A DNA stretch of 64,000 bases from Desulfolinea sp050305405 (GCA_050305405.1 JBNLFG010000005.1:1-64000), one strand, 5' to 3'. Shown: positions 51,591 through 61,673, counted from the stretch's first letter. Numbers and translations are program-made. Notes: generated from the sequence alone by a model not told the origin.

Positions 51591-51622
51591 ACGGGCGACT
51601 GTGATACAGTCGCCCGTTTTTT
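51591..51622 (+). terminator. Intrinsic terminator of rnj
   Basis: 12-bp stem ACGGGCGACTGT / ACAGTCGCCCGT with loop GAT and a T-run. It may also serve the convergent minus-strand gene. Confidence 0.9.
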
Positions 51623-51626
51623 ATAA

Positions 51627-52154
51627 TTAGGGTTCTTTAGTATTTACTCCCATAGAGGAGTACCCGTAATATCCTGCAAACTGACCAATTTCAATATAGT
51701 AAGTCTGCCCCCCTTGAGCACGAAAAGCTACCTGAGATTGTAACGTCCCGTCTATGTCATCATTACAAGCAACGGACTTCAAATTAGTGCGCGTCCCTGT
51801 CCATGCGGCAATAAAAGTGTCGTAATCTGAAGACCTCGTATTAAAAGAAATGGCCGTATCTGATGTTGGCGTGTACTTATACCAAACCGTAGCTATCCCC
51901 GCGTTTAGATCACAATTCAATACCTGAGGGTCATCAACATTTGAAGTCGCATAATATGTTGCCAAATTATAAGTAATGTTTTCCATTCCAATATTAACTG
52001 GGGTATCAAAATCATCATTTACGGGATAGGGATAGGGATAAGGATATATATCGCCCGCATTTTTGGAGCGTGCAACTGAAACATCATTAGCGGTAACAAT
52101 GACTGCTAACAAAGCTAGAATGGATAACAAAATATCAGATGCCTTAATTTTCAT
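51627..52154 (-). CDS. Small secreted protein with PPC-like domain
   Basis: A 175-residue protein: signal peptide (ILLSILALLAVIVTA), a PYPYPYP spacer and one beta-sandwich-like domain. The domain runs NDDFDTPVNIG ... ATVWYKYTPTSDTAISFNT ... YDTFIAAWTG ... CNDD ... YYIEIGQ. The pattern resembles bacterial pre-peptidase C-terminal (PPC) domains, often found at the ends of secreted enzymes. The same domain ends the two large secreted proteins at 54-60 kb; here it stands alone and carries about 17 extra residues. Confidence 0.8.
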   Translation of the reverse strand: MKIKASDILLSILALLAVIVTANDVSVARSKNAGDIYPYPYPYPVNDDFDTPVNIGMENITYNLATYYATSNVDDPQVLNCDLNAGIATVWYKYTPTSDTAISFNTRSSDYDTFIAAWTGTRTNLKSVACNDDIDGTLQSQVAFRAQGGQTYYIEIGQFAGYYGYSSMGVNTKEP

Positions 52155-52238
52155 GATTTAAACTCCTTATGCTATTTCAGCAATCACTCCCTATGGAGAT
52201 TGGGTGGAATAACAGGTTGAACCTGTCCAATAATTCTA

Positions 52239-53957
52239 TCATAATAGCGAACAAGACTTAACTCGATAGATACTCGTTTTACCTGAATGAAAAACTAATT
52301 CATACCATTCCGCTTCTGCCAAAGACGCATTATTAAAACTATACTCACGCCCCCCCACATAAATAAATGTGTTTTCTGCACCAAACGCACAAACCTGCTC
52401 AACTCTATCTGGAACACTCCAATTAGCATCATAGTAAAATTTGTTTGTTGGTAAATTTAACAATGGCGATATCCATATCCCGGCATCTGTACCAGAATTG
52501 ACCTTGCTGTTCTTAACGGCTGAGATCAATACCAAAGAGTTTTCAGGCAAGTTTTTTTGCAAAAACTCAAAAGCCAATGCATCGCTCTGTTGATAATAAT
52601 CACAACAAGGATCGGGATAAATCGCCCCTTGCTGTGAGAAGGAAAGCAGAACCACGGCAACAAAGAGGAAAGCAACAAATTTCAAAAAGACAACATGTCC
52701 CGACAAGCTTTTTAGTATTCCAACAAAACCCATTCCAGCAATAATAGAGAGTGGGATATAGAGCGCCATCTCAAAGAATTCCTTATTCAATAGTTCCGGC
52801 ATCTTAAATACATTCGGTAAAACACCCACAATCCATAAGCCAACAACAAACAGAAAAACGGTCACAGTATCTTTGAGATATGTCTTGAATGCAAATGGTA
52901 ATAAAATTACAAAAACGATCAAAATGGGGAGTTGAGCATAGAAATATTGTAGAGGTTGTAACAAGGGAAATAAAACAATAAAAAAGAGTGCGGCATAAAA
53001 AATACTTTTCAGGGCACCAATCTCTACATCCAGGTCGAATTTACTAGACACAAAATAAGAGGAAACGGCTAAAAGAAAAACAATGATGATTCTCGTATGC
53101 AAAAATGCCATGCCCAAAAGAACAAGAAACGATAAAAAGAACTGCTTGCCGGATAGTTTTTCTTCTCTCTTCAAAAGATATAAATAGCCCAAAAGAGCAG
53201 GAAAAGTTGAAAGCGCTGCCAATGCAGGGAATTTTCCCCAGTTCACGGCAAAAGCAGGCATATGCCAACCGAGCGCAGCCAATAAACCTGAGAAAAATGC
53301 ACCTTCGCCATGATCTGTTAGGGCAAAGACAAAAAACGAGACTGATACAGGCGCAAGAATTAGAAAGAATTGTCCAAGCAGAGAGATCGCATCTGAAATC
53401 GAGATACCAGATACGGATACCATCCATGCCGCAAGACTGTGAAAGCCAAAATGATAGTAATTACTAAAGATATTGTTTAAAGAATATCGAAAGGCCGGAA
53501 CAGTGCCCGGGGAAAGAAGACCCTCTATAATCTGATAATGAATCGGGGAGTCTGAATAAGATGGTAGCAATATATGTTTTAAAAAAGCCAAGCGAATCAG
53601 GAGCAAAGCAGAAAATAAAATCCCACCAAAAATAAAAGAGCGTTGGGTCCAAAGTCTTTGCAAATGCCAAAGATTTTTTAGTGCAATAAAAACCAACAAA
53701 AAAAGCAGGAAAAAACTGCTAAACTTTAATGCCGCAGGAAAAAAACACCCTAAAAGCGCCAAAACATAGGCTAACAGAGCCAAGACAACACTGCCAACCG
53801 CCAAAGATGATAAAAAACGGATTCCTAAATCAACATTATCTTCCAGCGAAATATTTGTAATCAAAAAACCTGCCCCAAACACCGAAAGAAAAAAGAGCAG
53901 TACAACATAAAAATTCTCAAAGAGAATAAAGAGCCCATCCGTGAAAACAGTTGGCAT
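52239..53957 (-). CDS. Polytopic membrane protein (possible GT-C-like)
   Basis: A 572-residue protein with roughly twelve to fourteen hydrophobic helices and a short soluble C-terminal part. Size and topology, together with the surrounding secreted-protein and sugar-transferase genes, suggest a GT-C-type glycosyltransferase or related lipid-linked-sugar protein, but no diagnostic catalytic motif could be identified, so the family is unassigned. The start ATG is at 53955-53957; the ribosome site is weak. It lies between two genes whose products share the PPC-like domain. Confidence 0.72.
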   Translation of the reverse strand: MPTVFTDGLFILFENFYVVLLFFLSVFGAGFLITNISLEDNVDLGIRFLSSLAVGSVVLALLAYVLALLGCFFPAALKFSSFFLLFLLVFIALKNLWHLQRLWTQRSFIFGGILFSALLLIRLAFLKHILLPSYSDSPIHYQIIEGLLSPGTVPAFRYSLNNIFSNYYHFGFHSLAAWMVSVSGISISDAISLLGQFFLILAPVSVSFFVFALTDHGEGAFFSGLLAALGWHMPAFAVNWGKFPALAALSTFPALLGYLYLLKREEKLSGKQFFLSFLVLLGMAFLHTRIIIVFLLAVSSYFVSSKFDLDVEIGALKSIFYAALFFIVLFPLLQPLQYFYAQLPILIVFVILLPFAFKTYLKDTVTVFLFVVGLWIVGVLPNVFKMPELLNKEFFEMALYIPLSIIAGMGFVGILKSLSGHVVFLKFVAFLFVAVVLLSFSQQGAIYPDPCCDYYQQSDALAFEFLQKNLPENSLVLISAVKNSKVNSGTDAGIWISPLLNLPTNKFYYDANWSVPDRVEQVCAFGAENTFIYVGGREYSFNNASLAEAEWYELVFHSGKTSIYRVKSCSLL

Positions 53958-53987
53958 CAGCGTTATCTATCTAGTATTTCCTAGACT

Positions 53988-56900
53988 TTAGGGTTGTCCG
54001 ATTTCTATATAGTAGACAGTCCCATTTGTTACTTGAAAGGCAACAGACGATTGTTGCGTACCTCCAAAATCATTATTACAGGTAACAAGAGACAAGTTAC
54101 CTTCTCCACGTGTACCTGTCCACACAGCGATGAAGGTGTCATAATCAGTATTCAAGGTGTTAATTGATATTGCCTCGTTAGCATCTGAATTGTATTTATA
54201 CCAAACTGTTGCGGTACCTTTACCAATGATGCCACATGCTCCAACGGTCGGATCATCATCTGCGACAGTTGAACCATAAGTGCTGAGCCTGTCTGCATAA
54301 CTCAAAGTCTCTATATCTTTTGCAAAATCAAAATCGTCATTATCCGAAGGAATCGCTCTATCAATTGTATAGGTTTCTCCACTATTATAGTTCCCGTTCC
54401 CCAAGCCAATCCCTCCAAGCAGATTCCCTACGTAGTCTACAATACTATCATCATCAATAACATCCAGTCGCAAGGTTCCATTCCCTATCCCGGTATCAAC
54501 TAAAACTGTATATGTCGCTCCATCTCCCGTTACTGTTGAAATGGAAGCATCACTAATATCGCCCGTTGTCGTCAATGCAAAGTCAGTTTTGTCGACGCCA
54601 GTTACTATTTCTGAAAAACTTACCGTAAAGCGAACCTTAGTGTTACTAGTTGGGTCAGCATCAACACGCACCGAAGAAGAAACATCGGGTGCGCTCTGAT
54701 CATTTTCCCAAATATGTACTGCGGGACTGCCATCAGCATTTCCCGCTGCATCCACTGCTCGCACAAAGAAAGTATGTGTTCCACCAACAAGATCAGAGTA
54801 CGATTTAGGCGAGACACAAAGACCATAATCGCCTTCATCCAGCTTGCATTCAAAAAATGTAGTGTCATTGTCTAAACTATCAAACTCAAACAGCACTACA
54901 GAATCATTATTGATACTTGCAGGAAAGCTGCTGATATAAGTATCTGGCATTTGTGTATCGATATTCCAACTATAACTTGCTGGCGATTCATCCATATTGC
55001 CTGCTACATCCAATGCTTGCACATTGAATGTATGCTGCCCATCACTCATTTCAGTATAGATTTGAGGGCTAGAACAAAGTGAATATCCGGCACTATCCAA
55101 TTGACATTCAAACGTCGCAGGACTTTCCGTACTAGAAAACTCGAAGGAAGGGGAAAGATCATTACTAGGATCATCAGGAAAACTTAGGAGCATAGTATCA
55201 GGCATTATGTTATCGATAACGTACACTTCTCCGTCAATGAATTCATTACTGAGAGGGTAACCTGCAACAGTAACGATCGTTTCATCATTCAAGACATCCA
55301 GTCGCAGCGTACCACTATTCCCTGAATTAATGTCAACAGAGACAGTGTAGGTAGTACTTTTCCCACTAACTCCCCCAAGGCTGGCATCAATGTCGCCTGT
55401 TGTTGTCAGAGAAAAGTCCGTTAAATCAACACCGCTCACTGGAGATGAAAAAGCAACTTCAAATTCCACAGATACAGCATTCGTTGGTGATGGAGATAAT
55501 CGAAGGATTGAGACGACAGTTGTTTCCAGATATTCAACAGCACCAATATCACAAAAATCACCTTGAGGGCGGACAACACCCACCTGATCCTCAGCGGGGC
55601 AACTAGTTTCGTCTCCTGCATCAATGGCAGGACTCCCCAATAAAGGTCTATAAACTAACATTGTCCCTTCCAAGCCACTGCTTAAGTTGGGATTCACGCT
55701 GTTATTGTTCTCTCCGCTAGAGATAAAGCATCCATTCAAGTTTTCAATAATATTAAAGTTAGCAACATCAAGCACTCCCTGACAATCCACCCCTGATATT
55801 GAACTTGAGTTATTTGCGATAATGGAATTCGTCATTGTGATGACAGCATTGTCCTGTAACAGCCCTCCTCCTGTAGCAGCGTTATTATATGCAATCGTGG
55901 AATTTCGAATCGCTACAGAAGACGTGGTGGCAATAGAGGCAAAAATACCGCCTCCTGAACTATTCGCCGTATTTCCGCTGATAGTGCTGTTGATAACCAT
56001 CAAATCACCACCATCCAGAAAAATCCCCCCTCCATTATTAGTTGCCACATTGTTCCGCAACGTACTGTTTTGCAGAGTAAAATTTCCCGCGGCAACATAA
56101 ATCGCCCCGCTATTTGATGAAGTCGCATTTTCGATAATAAAATTCTTAACCGTTATATCCCCTGAAATGACAAGAATCCCATTATTCACATGGTCACCAT
56201 CAATGATTGATGCCCCGTCTTGCGATGTAAAATCAGAATTCCACCCGCCAGAAAGGAGAATATCTTTATTGATAATTACCACATTGGGGCTAGCATTTGA
56301 TGAGAAATGGTAAATTTCATCCGTAACATAAACAGCGTCGCCCACACTTGCCTTATTAATCGCTTCCTGGATATTTTGACAAGGAGCATCGACCGTCATA
56401 CATGAGTTGGTGTCATTACCAGTCGCACTATCCACATAATAAGAGCTGCTCCCTATCCCTTGAATCAAGAAACTAAAAGGGGAACGATAGCCATCATTAC
56501 TGGCGATTGAAATCACAGCCGAACGCAGACCACTATCATTAGGATTAAACTCAACCGTAAAGGAGCTAGATGTTAATGGCGGGATCACTCTTGATGGAGG
56601 CGTGATAACTGAAAAATCACTTGCTGAAACTCCACCAATCTCCACTTCCAAGTCCCCAGTGAGAAGAAGATCCTCCGTACCAGTATTTTCAATAACAAAT
56701 GTACGTACTATGCCACCCTCGCCGGGAATGCCAAAGCCAAAGTCAGTTCCGTCGATAGCAGAAGGGCTAAAATCGCCGTTAGATATTTCTGTAATCCCCC
56801 CGCTCACTACAATTTTTGGTCCTTCAAAAGAAGATGCATAGTTCTGGCTATAAAGATTAGTTGCCACATTAGAATAATCTCTAAAAGAAGGATTGAAAAT

Positions 56901-58577
56901 AAAACCATCATTATTTTGCGGAGTAATCGTCCCACTCCACTGATCTGACACGAATAAAAAGTAGTTACCATAACTATCTGTGTTAACTAGATTAGATGTG
57001 CTGTCGGTATAACTCAGTGAAGAATTTCCTATGCTCGTAGCCCCCGAAATAAAATGTGCATTCTCCTGACATCCATAGGATGGGTAAAGAGCCAGGGATG
57101 GTTCGATAAAATACTTCCACCAGTTAGCGGCATAGCCATCCGTTCCACATCCAACATTCTTCGGCAAATGACCAAACCAATATCCAAGATAGTCTAAGGA
57201 TAGACATCCCCAAGATGAACAATTTACAGGTTGAGCAACAGAAAGAGGATCACCTAAATTTGGATAATTCGCAAAATCATTGCAATTTGATAAGGCCGTT
57301 GATACATTCACATAATCATAATCACTTGCTCCATTAGGAGGATAATGAATGTTCCCACAGCCACTATATGAATAGTTTGGCGAGAGTGCATCTACCAAAG
57401 CAAATTGATTCCAGCTATGGGATATATTATTTTGTGCCCAGCTTCCATAAATCTGTACCATTGTTGATTCTGTTCGGTGCCCAAAATTATGAACCGCTTC
57501 GTCCACTGTTCTTTCGACACTGGGCCCCATAATCGGAAGCAATCGATTACATCCATGTTCACCGCTTACCGGGGGCGAGTTGTACCAAAATGCCTCAGGC
57601 CCAATAAGAGTAGATTCATAAAAACCAAACCAAGGACCGTTATAGACCCAAACCTCGTCGATTTCACCACGGTTGAGTTTCCCACAAATATCAAACTCCG
57701 CAGTATTAACAATTTTGTTGTAATTAACTCCAGTTGGCTCATGGTGATTTTCAGGATGAGCCCAAACATCTAAATAGGTTGTCTCTGTATAAGTAAAACC
57801 ATCTATCAGCTCAGGCCATCTATCACCAATAATAGTTGTATCTGCAACAGCATAATTAACTTGGTAATCTGAAGCTTGCTTAAAAAAATCAATGGTCTGC
57901 TGCGTTATCGTCCCATAATCATTCCACCCCATAAATTCACTTAGCGTTTGCCCACTTGATAAAACCGGATCATAGACAATGACATAGACTTGCTTCGTTA
58001 TAGCATTAGCATTAGCGGACAAAGGTTCATTTGCTGTAACCTGAAGGGCAGGAGATTCTGCCCGTAAGTCAACAGATAATGTTTGACCTTGCGTTGAAAC
58101 AAGCTTAACATTCCCAACCATAGGGTTGCTCGGTTGCATTAGCAATGGGACAATCAAGTCTGCTAGTTCTCTTTGAGAGAAGATACGTTCTGACTGAGGA
58201 TCTTTGATACTTACCGTATAATCTACACCTTGCGGGAAATATGTTCCACAGCCATCTATTTCTCCATACCCCCTTGCATCTACTTTAGCGGTTATCCCCA
58301 GGCTCTGCAAATCCGATTGTATCTTTGATGATACATCAGGCATAAAGGGACCAGGCACCCACATCCAGCCGCTATCGGGGGAACATCCATTTTCAGAAAT
58401 GATTTCAGAAAACGTACCTTTATATAGGCCTTCTGGCATTGGTGTTCCTAGAATGGACATTGATACATTCCCCATCTTTGAAAGAGCCAATACTCTTTGC
58501 GAGGTAAGACTAAGCGCAAATAAAACGATAATAATGATTAAATAATTTTTTATCCTTATCCTGAACAGCTTTTTCAT
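53988..58577 (-). CDS. Very large secreted multidomain protein (beta-helix, Ig-like, PPC-like)
   Basis: A 1529-residue exported protein. Layout by approximate residue: signal peptide 1-32; a ~570-residue N-terminal region of unknown family containing AVHNFGHRTES; a choice-of-anchor-D-like domain at 600-705 (ASDFSVITPPS...VEFNPNDSG); a parallel beta-helix at 712-1020 (NNVATNNGGGIFLDGG); an Ig-like repeat at 1020-1120; two 80-residue repeats beginning MPDTMLLSFP and MPDTYISSFP; a second Ig-like repeat at 1302-1405; and the PPC-like domain to the end (YYIEIGQP). It looks like a cell-surface adhesin or polymer-binding protein. AGAGGAGAGG precedes the ATG. No catalytic site is assigned. Confidence 0.82.
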   Translation of the reverse strand: MKKLFRIRIKNYLIIIIVLFALSLTSQRVLALSKMGNVSMSILGTPMPEGLYKGTFSEIISENGCSPDSGWMWVPGPFMPDVSSKIQSDLQSLGITAKVDARGYGEIDGCGTYFPQGVDYTVSIKDPQSERIFSQRELADLIVPLLMQPSNPMVGNVKLVSTQGQTLSVDLRAESPALQVTANEPLSANANAITKQVYVIVYDPVLSSGQTLSEFMGWNDYGTITQQTIDFFKQASDYQVNYAVADTTIIGDRWPELIDGFTYTETTYLDVWAHPENHHEPTGVNYNKIVNTAEFDICGKLNRGEIDEVWVYNGPWFGFYESTLIGPEAFWYNSPPVSGEHGCNRLLPIMGPSVERTVDEAVHNFGHRTESTMVQIYGSWAQNNISHSWNQFALVDALSPNYSYSGCGNIHYPPNGASDYDYVNVSTALSNCNDFANYPNLGDPLSVAQPVNCSSWGCLSLDYLGYWFGHLPKNVGCGTDGYAANWWKYFIEPSLALYPSYGCQENAHFISGATSIGNSSLSYTDSTSNLVNTDSYGNYFLFVSDQWSGTITPQNNDGFIFNPSFRDYSNVATNLYSQNYASSFEGPKIVVSGGITEISNGDFSPSAIDGTDFGFGIPGEGGIVRTFVIENTGTEDLLLTGDLEVEIGGVSASDFSVITPPSRVIPPLTSSSFTVEFNPNDSGLRSAVISIASNDGYRSPFSFLIQGIGSSSYYVDSATGNDTNSCMTVDAPCQNIQEAINKASVGDAVYVTDEIYHFSSNASPNVVIINKDILLSGGWNSDFTSQDGASIIDGDHVNNGILVISGDITVKNFIIENATSSNSGAIYVAAGNFTLQNSTLRNNVATNNGGGIFLDGGDLMVINSTISGNTANSSGGGIFASIATTSSVAIRNSTIAYNNAATGGGLLQDNAVITMTNSIIANNSSSISGVDCQGVLDVANFNIIENLNGCFISSGENNNSVNPNLSSGLEGTMLVYRPLLGSPAIDAGDETSCPAEDQVGVVRPQGDFCDIGAVEYLETTVVSILRLSPSPTNAVSVEFEVAFSSPVSGVDLTDFSLTTTGDIDASLGGVSGKSTTYTVSVDINSGNSGTLRLDVLNDETIVTVAGYPLSNEFIDGEVYVIDNIMPDTMLLSFPDDPSNDLSPSFEFSSTESPATFECQLDSAGYSLCSSPQIYTEMSDGQHTFNVQALDVAGNMDESPASYSWNIDTQMPDTYISSFPASINNDSVVLFEFDSLDNDTTFFECKLDEGDYGLCVSPKSYSDLVGGTHTFFVRAVDAAGNADGSPAVHIWENDQSAPDVSSSVRVDADPTSNTKVRFTVSFSEIVTGVDKTDFALTTTGDISDASISTVTGDGATYTVLVDTGIGNGTLRLDVIDDDSIVDYVGNLLGGIGLGNGNYNSGETYTIDRAIPSDNDDFDFAKDIETLSYADRLSTYGSTVADDDPTVGACGIIGKGTATVWYKYNSDANEAISINTLNTDYDTFIAVWTGTRGEGNLSLVTCNNDFGGTQQSSVAFQVTNGTVYYIEIGQP

Positions 58578-58676
58578 TACCTCTCCTCTATAATGCCAAT
58601 ATTTACATACCCGCGCTTGCGACCATAATGAATTTCATGACAGATAAGATAAAAATCTGACGCGCGAACGAAAAGA

Positions 58677-60065
58677 CTACGGCTGCCCGATTTCTATATA
58701 GTAGATAGTCTTACCTGTCAACTGGAGCGCTAATGTTGCAGGATCTGTACCATCATTATTACAAGCGACAAAGGTCAAATTACCAGGTTCCCCCGTCCAA
58801 ACGGCGATAAAGGTATCGTAGCTGGCATCAGTCGTATCAATGGCAATCGCGCCATCTACATCAGGGGTATATGTATACCAAACAGTTGCTTTTCCTGTCC
58901 CAATGCCACATTCATCAACTGTTGGGTCATTATCTGCAATAGTAGCTCCCGAAGTTAGCGTATCATCCGTATAACTCAGTGCTCCTATTTCTCGAGGTGA
59001 GGTAATTTCATCATGCCCTGGAGCGGGGATAGTTGGCCCTCCATCCCATCCAGCTAAACGCGCAAAAAGATACCAGGAAGCACGTCCTTTGAGGACACAG
59101 TTTAGGCGTTTTTCATCATCCGTCCCTCCATCAGAATGGGCACAGGATGCAGCGCCATCATAACCAGAGACATTATTCCCCGTGGTCAACTGATCCAGTT
59201 CGCTATCATCATGGCGCGCAATATATTCCACAGCCCAATTGGCGTCTCTTGAGCTATTACCATCAGAATCATAATCCAGATTATCCAGCAATAATTTATC
59301 CAGATAATAATTCTCATCCGGATCATAATTTTCGATATCTGAAAAATCAAACAAAATCCTGTTATTGGCTGCTACATGTGCCCTAATTTGTTCATTGGCT
59401 ATATCAGATGAATCACCCTCTCCGCCACCATTCGCATGAGCGGTCATAAACACAAATATTACCGGATGATCCACAGCGCGTGGATGTGTGCCGTCTTCGC
59501 CAAATTGGGCAATAAGCCATTCCATGCTATCTAAATAACGGGTGATATTGTGACCAGCGATATTACACCACGACCACATGACAACGTTGATGTGATAGTT
59601 ATCGGTATCAACCAGGAAATCATAAGTATCTTCCGCCCAATCTGCGATGCCATCACCATCGCTATCCAAATCACCCTGACTTAGATCAGCTATGCCTGGA
59701 ATGCCATAGTCATCTAAACTCAATGAGTCACTACTCCCGGACGAATTATCAACCCATGCGTATTTATTTCCAAATGCGGGGAAATTTTCAAGGGCATTCA
59801 AGCCGGTTATCAATTGACTTCCATGAGATGTGTGATTATAGGCAATGTGTAGATCAGATTGAGCCTGAATAATCCATTCATCTGGAATATCAGCCAGGTT
59901 TGTATGCGTATGATCCACAACAAACCCTGTAATTGCCTGGGCTTCAACGTGCAAGTTATCACCATCACGAACAGGTATTTTTTGAATGGCAACAACGCTA
60001 GTAGTGCTAAATATGGATATAATGATGGCTATAAAAACTATCTTAAGGTATTGTTTTTTCTTCAT
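58677..60065 (-). CDS. Secreted protein with unrecognised N-terminal domain and PPC-like tail
   Basis: A 462-residue exported protein. After a signal peptide comes a ~310-residue domain with YNHTSHGSQL, a calcium-binding-like loop DLDSDGDGIADWAED, VVMWSWCNIAGHN and FVFMTAHANGGGEGD. The Ser/His/Asn-bearing motifs are reminiscent of SGNH-type hydrolases, but the canonical GDS motif is missing, so I leave the family open. The C-terminal ~115 residues are the PPC-like domain, ending YYIEIGQP exactly as in the neighbouring 1529-residue protein. GGGAG precedes the ATG. Confidence 0.78.
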   Translation of the reverse strand: MKKKQYLKIVFIAIIISIFSTTSVVAIQKIPVRDGDNLHVEAQAITGFVVDHTHTNLADIPDEWIIQAQSDLHIAYNHTSHGSQLITGLNALENFPAFGNKYAWVDNSSGSSDSLSLDDYGIPGIADLSQGDLDSDGDGIADWAEDTYDFLVDTDNYHINVVMWSWCNIAGHNITRYLDSMEWLIAQFGEDGTHPRAVDHPVIFVFMTAHANGGGEGDSSDIANEQIRAHVAANNRILFDFSDIENYDPDENYYLDKLLLDNLDYDSDGNSSRDANWAVEYIARHDDSELDQLTTGNNVSGYDGAASCAHSDGGTDDEKRLNCVLKGRASWYLFARLAGWDGGPTIPAPGHDEITSPREIGALSYTDDTLTSGATIADNDPTVDECGIGTGKATVWYTYTPDVDGAIAIDTTDASYDTFIAVWTGEPGNLTFVACNNDGTDPATLALQLTGKTIYYIEIGQP

Positions 60066-60278
60066 TTTTTACTCCCGTGACTATACTGATTTTAGCACCC
60101 ATCCTAAACATCAAGTAATAGGCCCATCGTACCAGAACAATAAAAAAAAACTTCCCCAACGGACAATATATTCGTCGATCAGTATTTCAGGATTTGCGCA
60201 TTTTTACAATCCTTGCCCCAATGCTCTTCGCTGGGATACTTGCTGAAGTCGCAACTAAGAAAAAAAGATTACCAAGTG

Positions 60279-60905
60279 CTATCCATTACCTTCAAATAAC
60301 TCGACAGTTGCCTCCCCCTCTTGGCTGATGCCTTCATGTCTAAAAACTTTTGCGCCTGTCAGCCATAAAATCTTCATATCCAGCCAGAACGACCAACTGT
60401 CCACATACCAGACATCAAACTTGAACTTCTCTTGCCATGAGATGGCATTGCGTCCATTGATCTGTGCCCAGCCTGTGATGCCGGGGAGCATCTCGTGGCG
60501 GCGCATTTGCTCGTCGTTATAGAGGGGCAGGTACTGCATCAGCAGCGGGCGAGGACCGACAAGGCTCATCTCGCCGCGCAGGATGTTGAAGAGTTCAGGC
60601 AATTCGTCCAGGCTGGTGGCGCGGAGAAAACGCCCAAAGCGAGTCATCCGTTCGGCGTCTGGAAGCAGGCTCCCATCCGGCGCGGTGCGGTTTGTCATCG
60701 TCCTGAATTTGTAGATACGAAAAGGTTTCCCCTTATATCCCGGCCTTTCTTGCGAAAACAAGATCGGTTTCCCGTGAAAAACGCGCACCAAAAGCGCAAT
60801 AATGAGTAAAATAGGGGAGACGATGAGCAGTCCAAAAAATGCCACGAGCAAATCAAAGAAACGTTTGCTGCGCGGCATTCTGGCAGGTACGGATTGAGTT
60901 GGCAT
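60279..60905 (-). CDS. Undecaprenyl-phosphate sugar-1-phosphate transferase
   Basis: A 208-residue bacterial sugar transferase of the short PglC/WcaJ-catalytic-domain type. It starts capsule, exopolysaccharide or glycoprotein glycan synthesis by moving a sugar phosphate onto undecaprenyl phosphate. Landmarks are the re-entrant hydrophobic helix FFDLLVAFFGLLIVSPILL, then SQERPGYKGKPFRIYKFRTM, TSLDELPELFNILRGEMSLV and GPRP. No Shine-Dalgarno lies before the ATG, but GGTAAAATC sits 6 bp upstream, suggesting a leaderless message. Confidence 0.93.
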   Translation of the reverse strand: MPTQSVPARMPRSKRFFDLLVAFFGLLIVSPILLIIALLVRVFHGKPILFSQERPGYKGKPFRIYKFRTMTNRTAPDGSLLPDAERMTRFGRFLRATSLDELPELFNILRGEMSLVGPRPLLMQYLPLYNDEQMRRHEMLPGITGWAQINGRNAISWQEKFKFDVWYVDSWSFWLDMKILWLTGAKVFRHEGISQEGEATVELFEGNG

Positions 60906-60953
60906 GCGTTGATTTTACCAAAAAAGATGGTATAGTTTTGACAGGAGAATACT

Positions 60954-61631
60954 ATGAGCGAACGAATTTTAGTGATTGAAGATGATCCCGCCATCTTGAA
61001 ACTTTTGCAACGCGGGTTAGCCTATGAAGGCTATCTTGTTGATACGGCGACGGATGGCCGCAGCGGTTTGCTGATGGCCCGCGATAATCACCCTGATCTG
61101 GTTGTGCTGGATTGGATGCTACCGGGCATGGACGGATTGGAGGTTTGCCACCGTTTAAGAACCGGGGGTGACGTGCCGATTGTGATGTTGACCGCCAAAG
61201 ATACCATTCAGGATCGTGTACAGGGGCTGGATGCCGGTGCGGACGATTATTTGGTGAAGCCTTTCAATCTCGATGAGCTTTTGGCACGTATCCGCGCCTT
61301 GCTGCGACGAACACAGGTGAAACGCATCCCGATTTTGGAGTTTGCCGACCTGAAACTGGATACGGGCTCGCGCCAAGCTTCACGTGGTGAGCGCACCATT
61401 TCGCTAACGGCCAAAGAATACGAATTACTCGACCTTTTTATGCGTCATCCACGTCAGGTACTGACTCGCGAAGTGATCTTCGACCGTGTTTGGGGCTACG
61501 ACTTCGGCGGCGAAAGCAACGTGCTGGAAGTTTATATCCGTTATTTGCGCCAAAAGCTCGAAACCGAAGATGAAATGCGTTTGATCCATACCGTGCGCGG
61601 TGTGGGTTATGTGATGCGCGAAACCCCCTAA
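60954..61631 (+). CDS. OmpR/PhoB-family response regulator
   Basis: A 225-residue two-domain regulator: receiver (IEDDPAIL, phospho-Asp in LVVLDWMLPGMDG, Lys in YLVKPFNLDE) and a winged-helix DNA-binding domain (LTAKEYELLDLFMRHP, then LEVYIRYLRQKLE and VRGVGYV). ACAGGAG precedes the ATG. It is followed 42 bp later by its probable kinase. Confidence 0.96.
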   Translation: MSERILVIEDDPAILKLLQRGLAYEGYLVDTATDGRSGLLMARDNHPDLVVLDWMLPGMDGLEVCHRLRTGGDVPIVMLTAKDTIQDRVQGLDAGADDYLVKPFNLDELLARIRALLRRTQVKRIPILEFADLKLDTGSRQASRGERTISLTAKEYELLDLFMRHPRQVLTREVIFDRVWGYDFGGESNVLEVYIRYLRQKLETEDEMRLIHTVRGVGYVMRETP

Positions 61632-61673
61632 CCTCCCCATAACTCCCTCCGCAAGCGGGGGGAGAACTTTATT

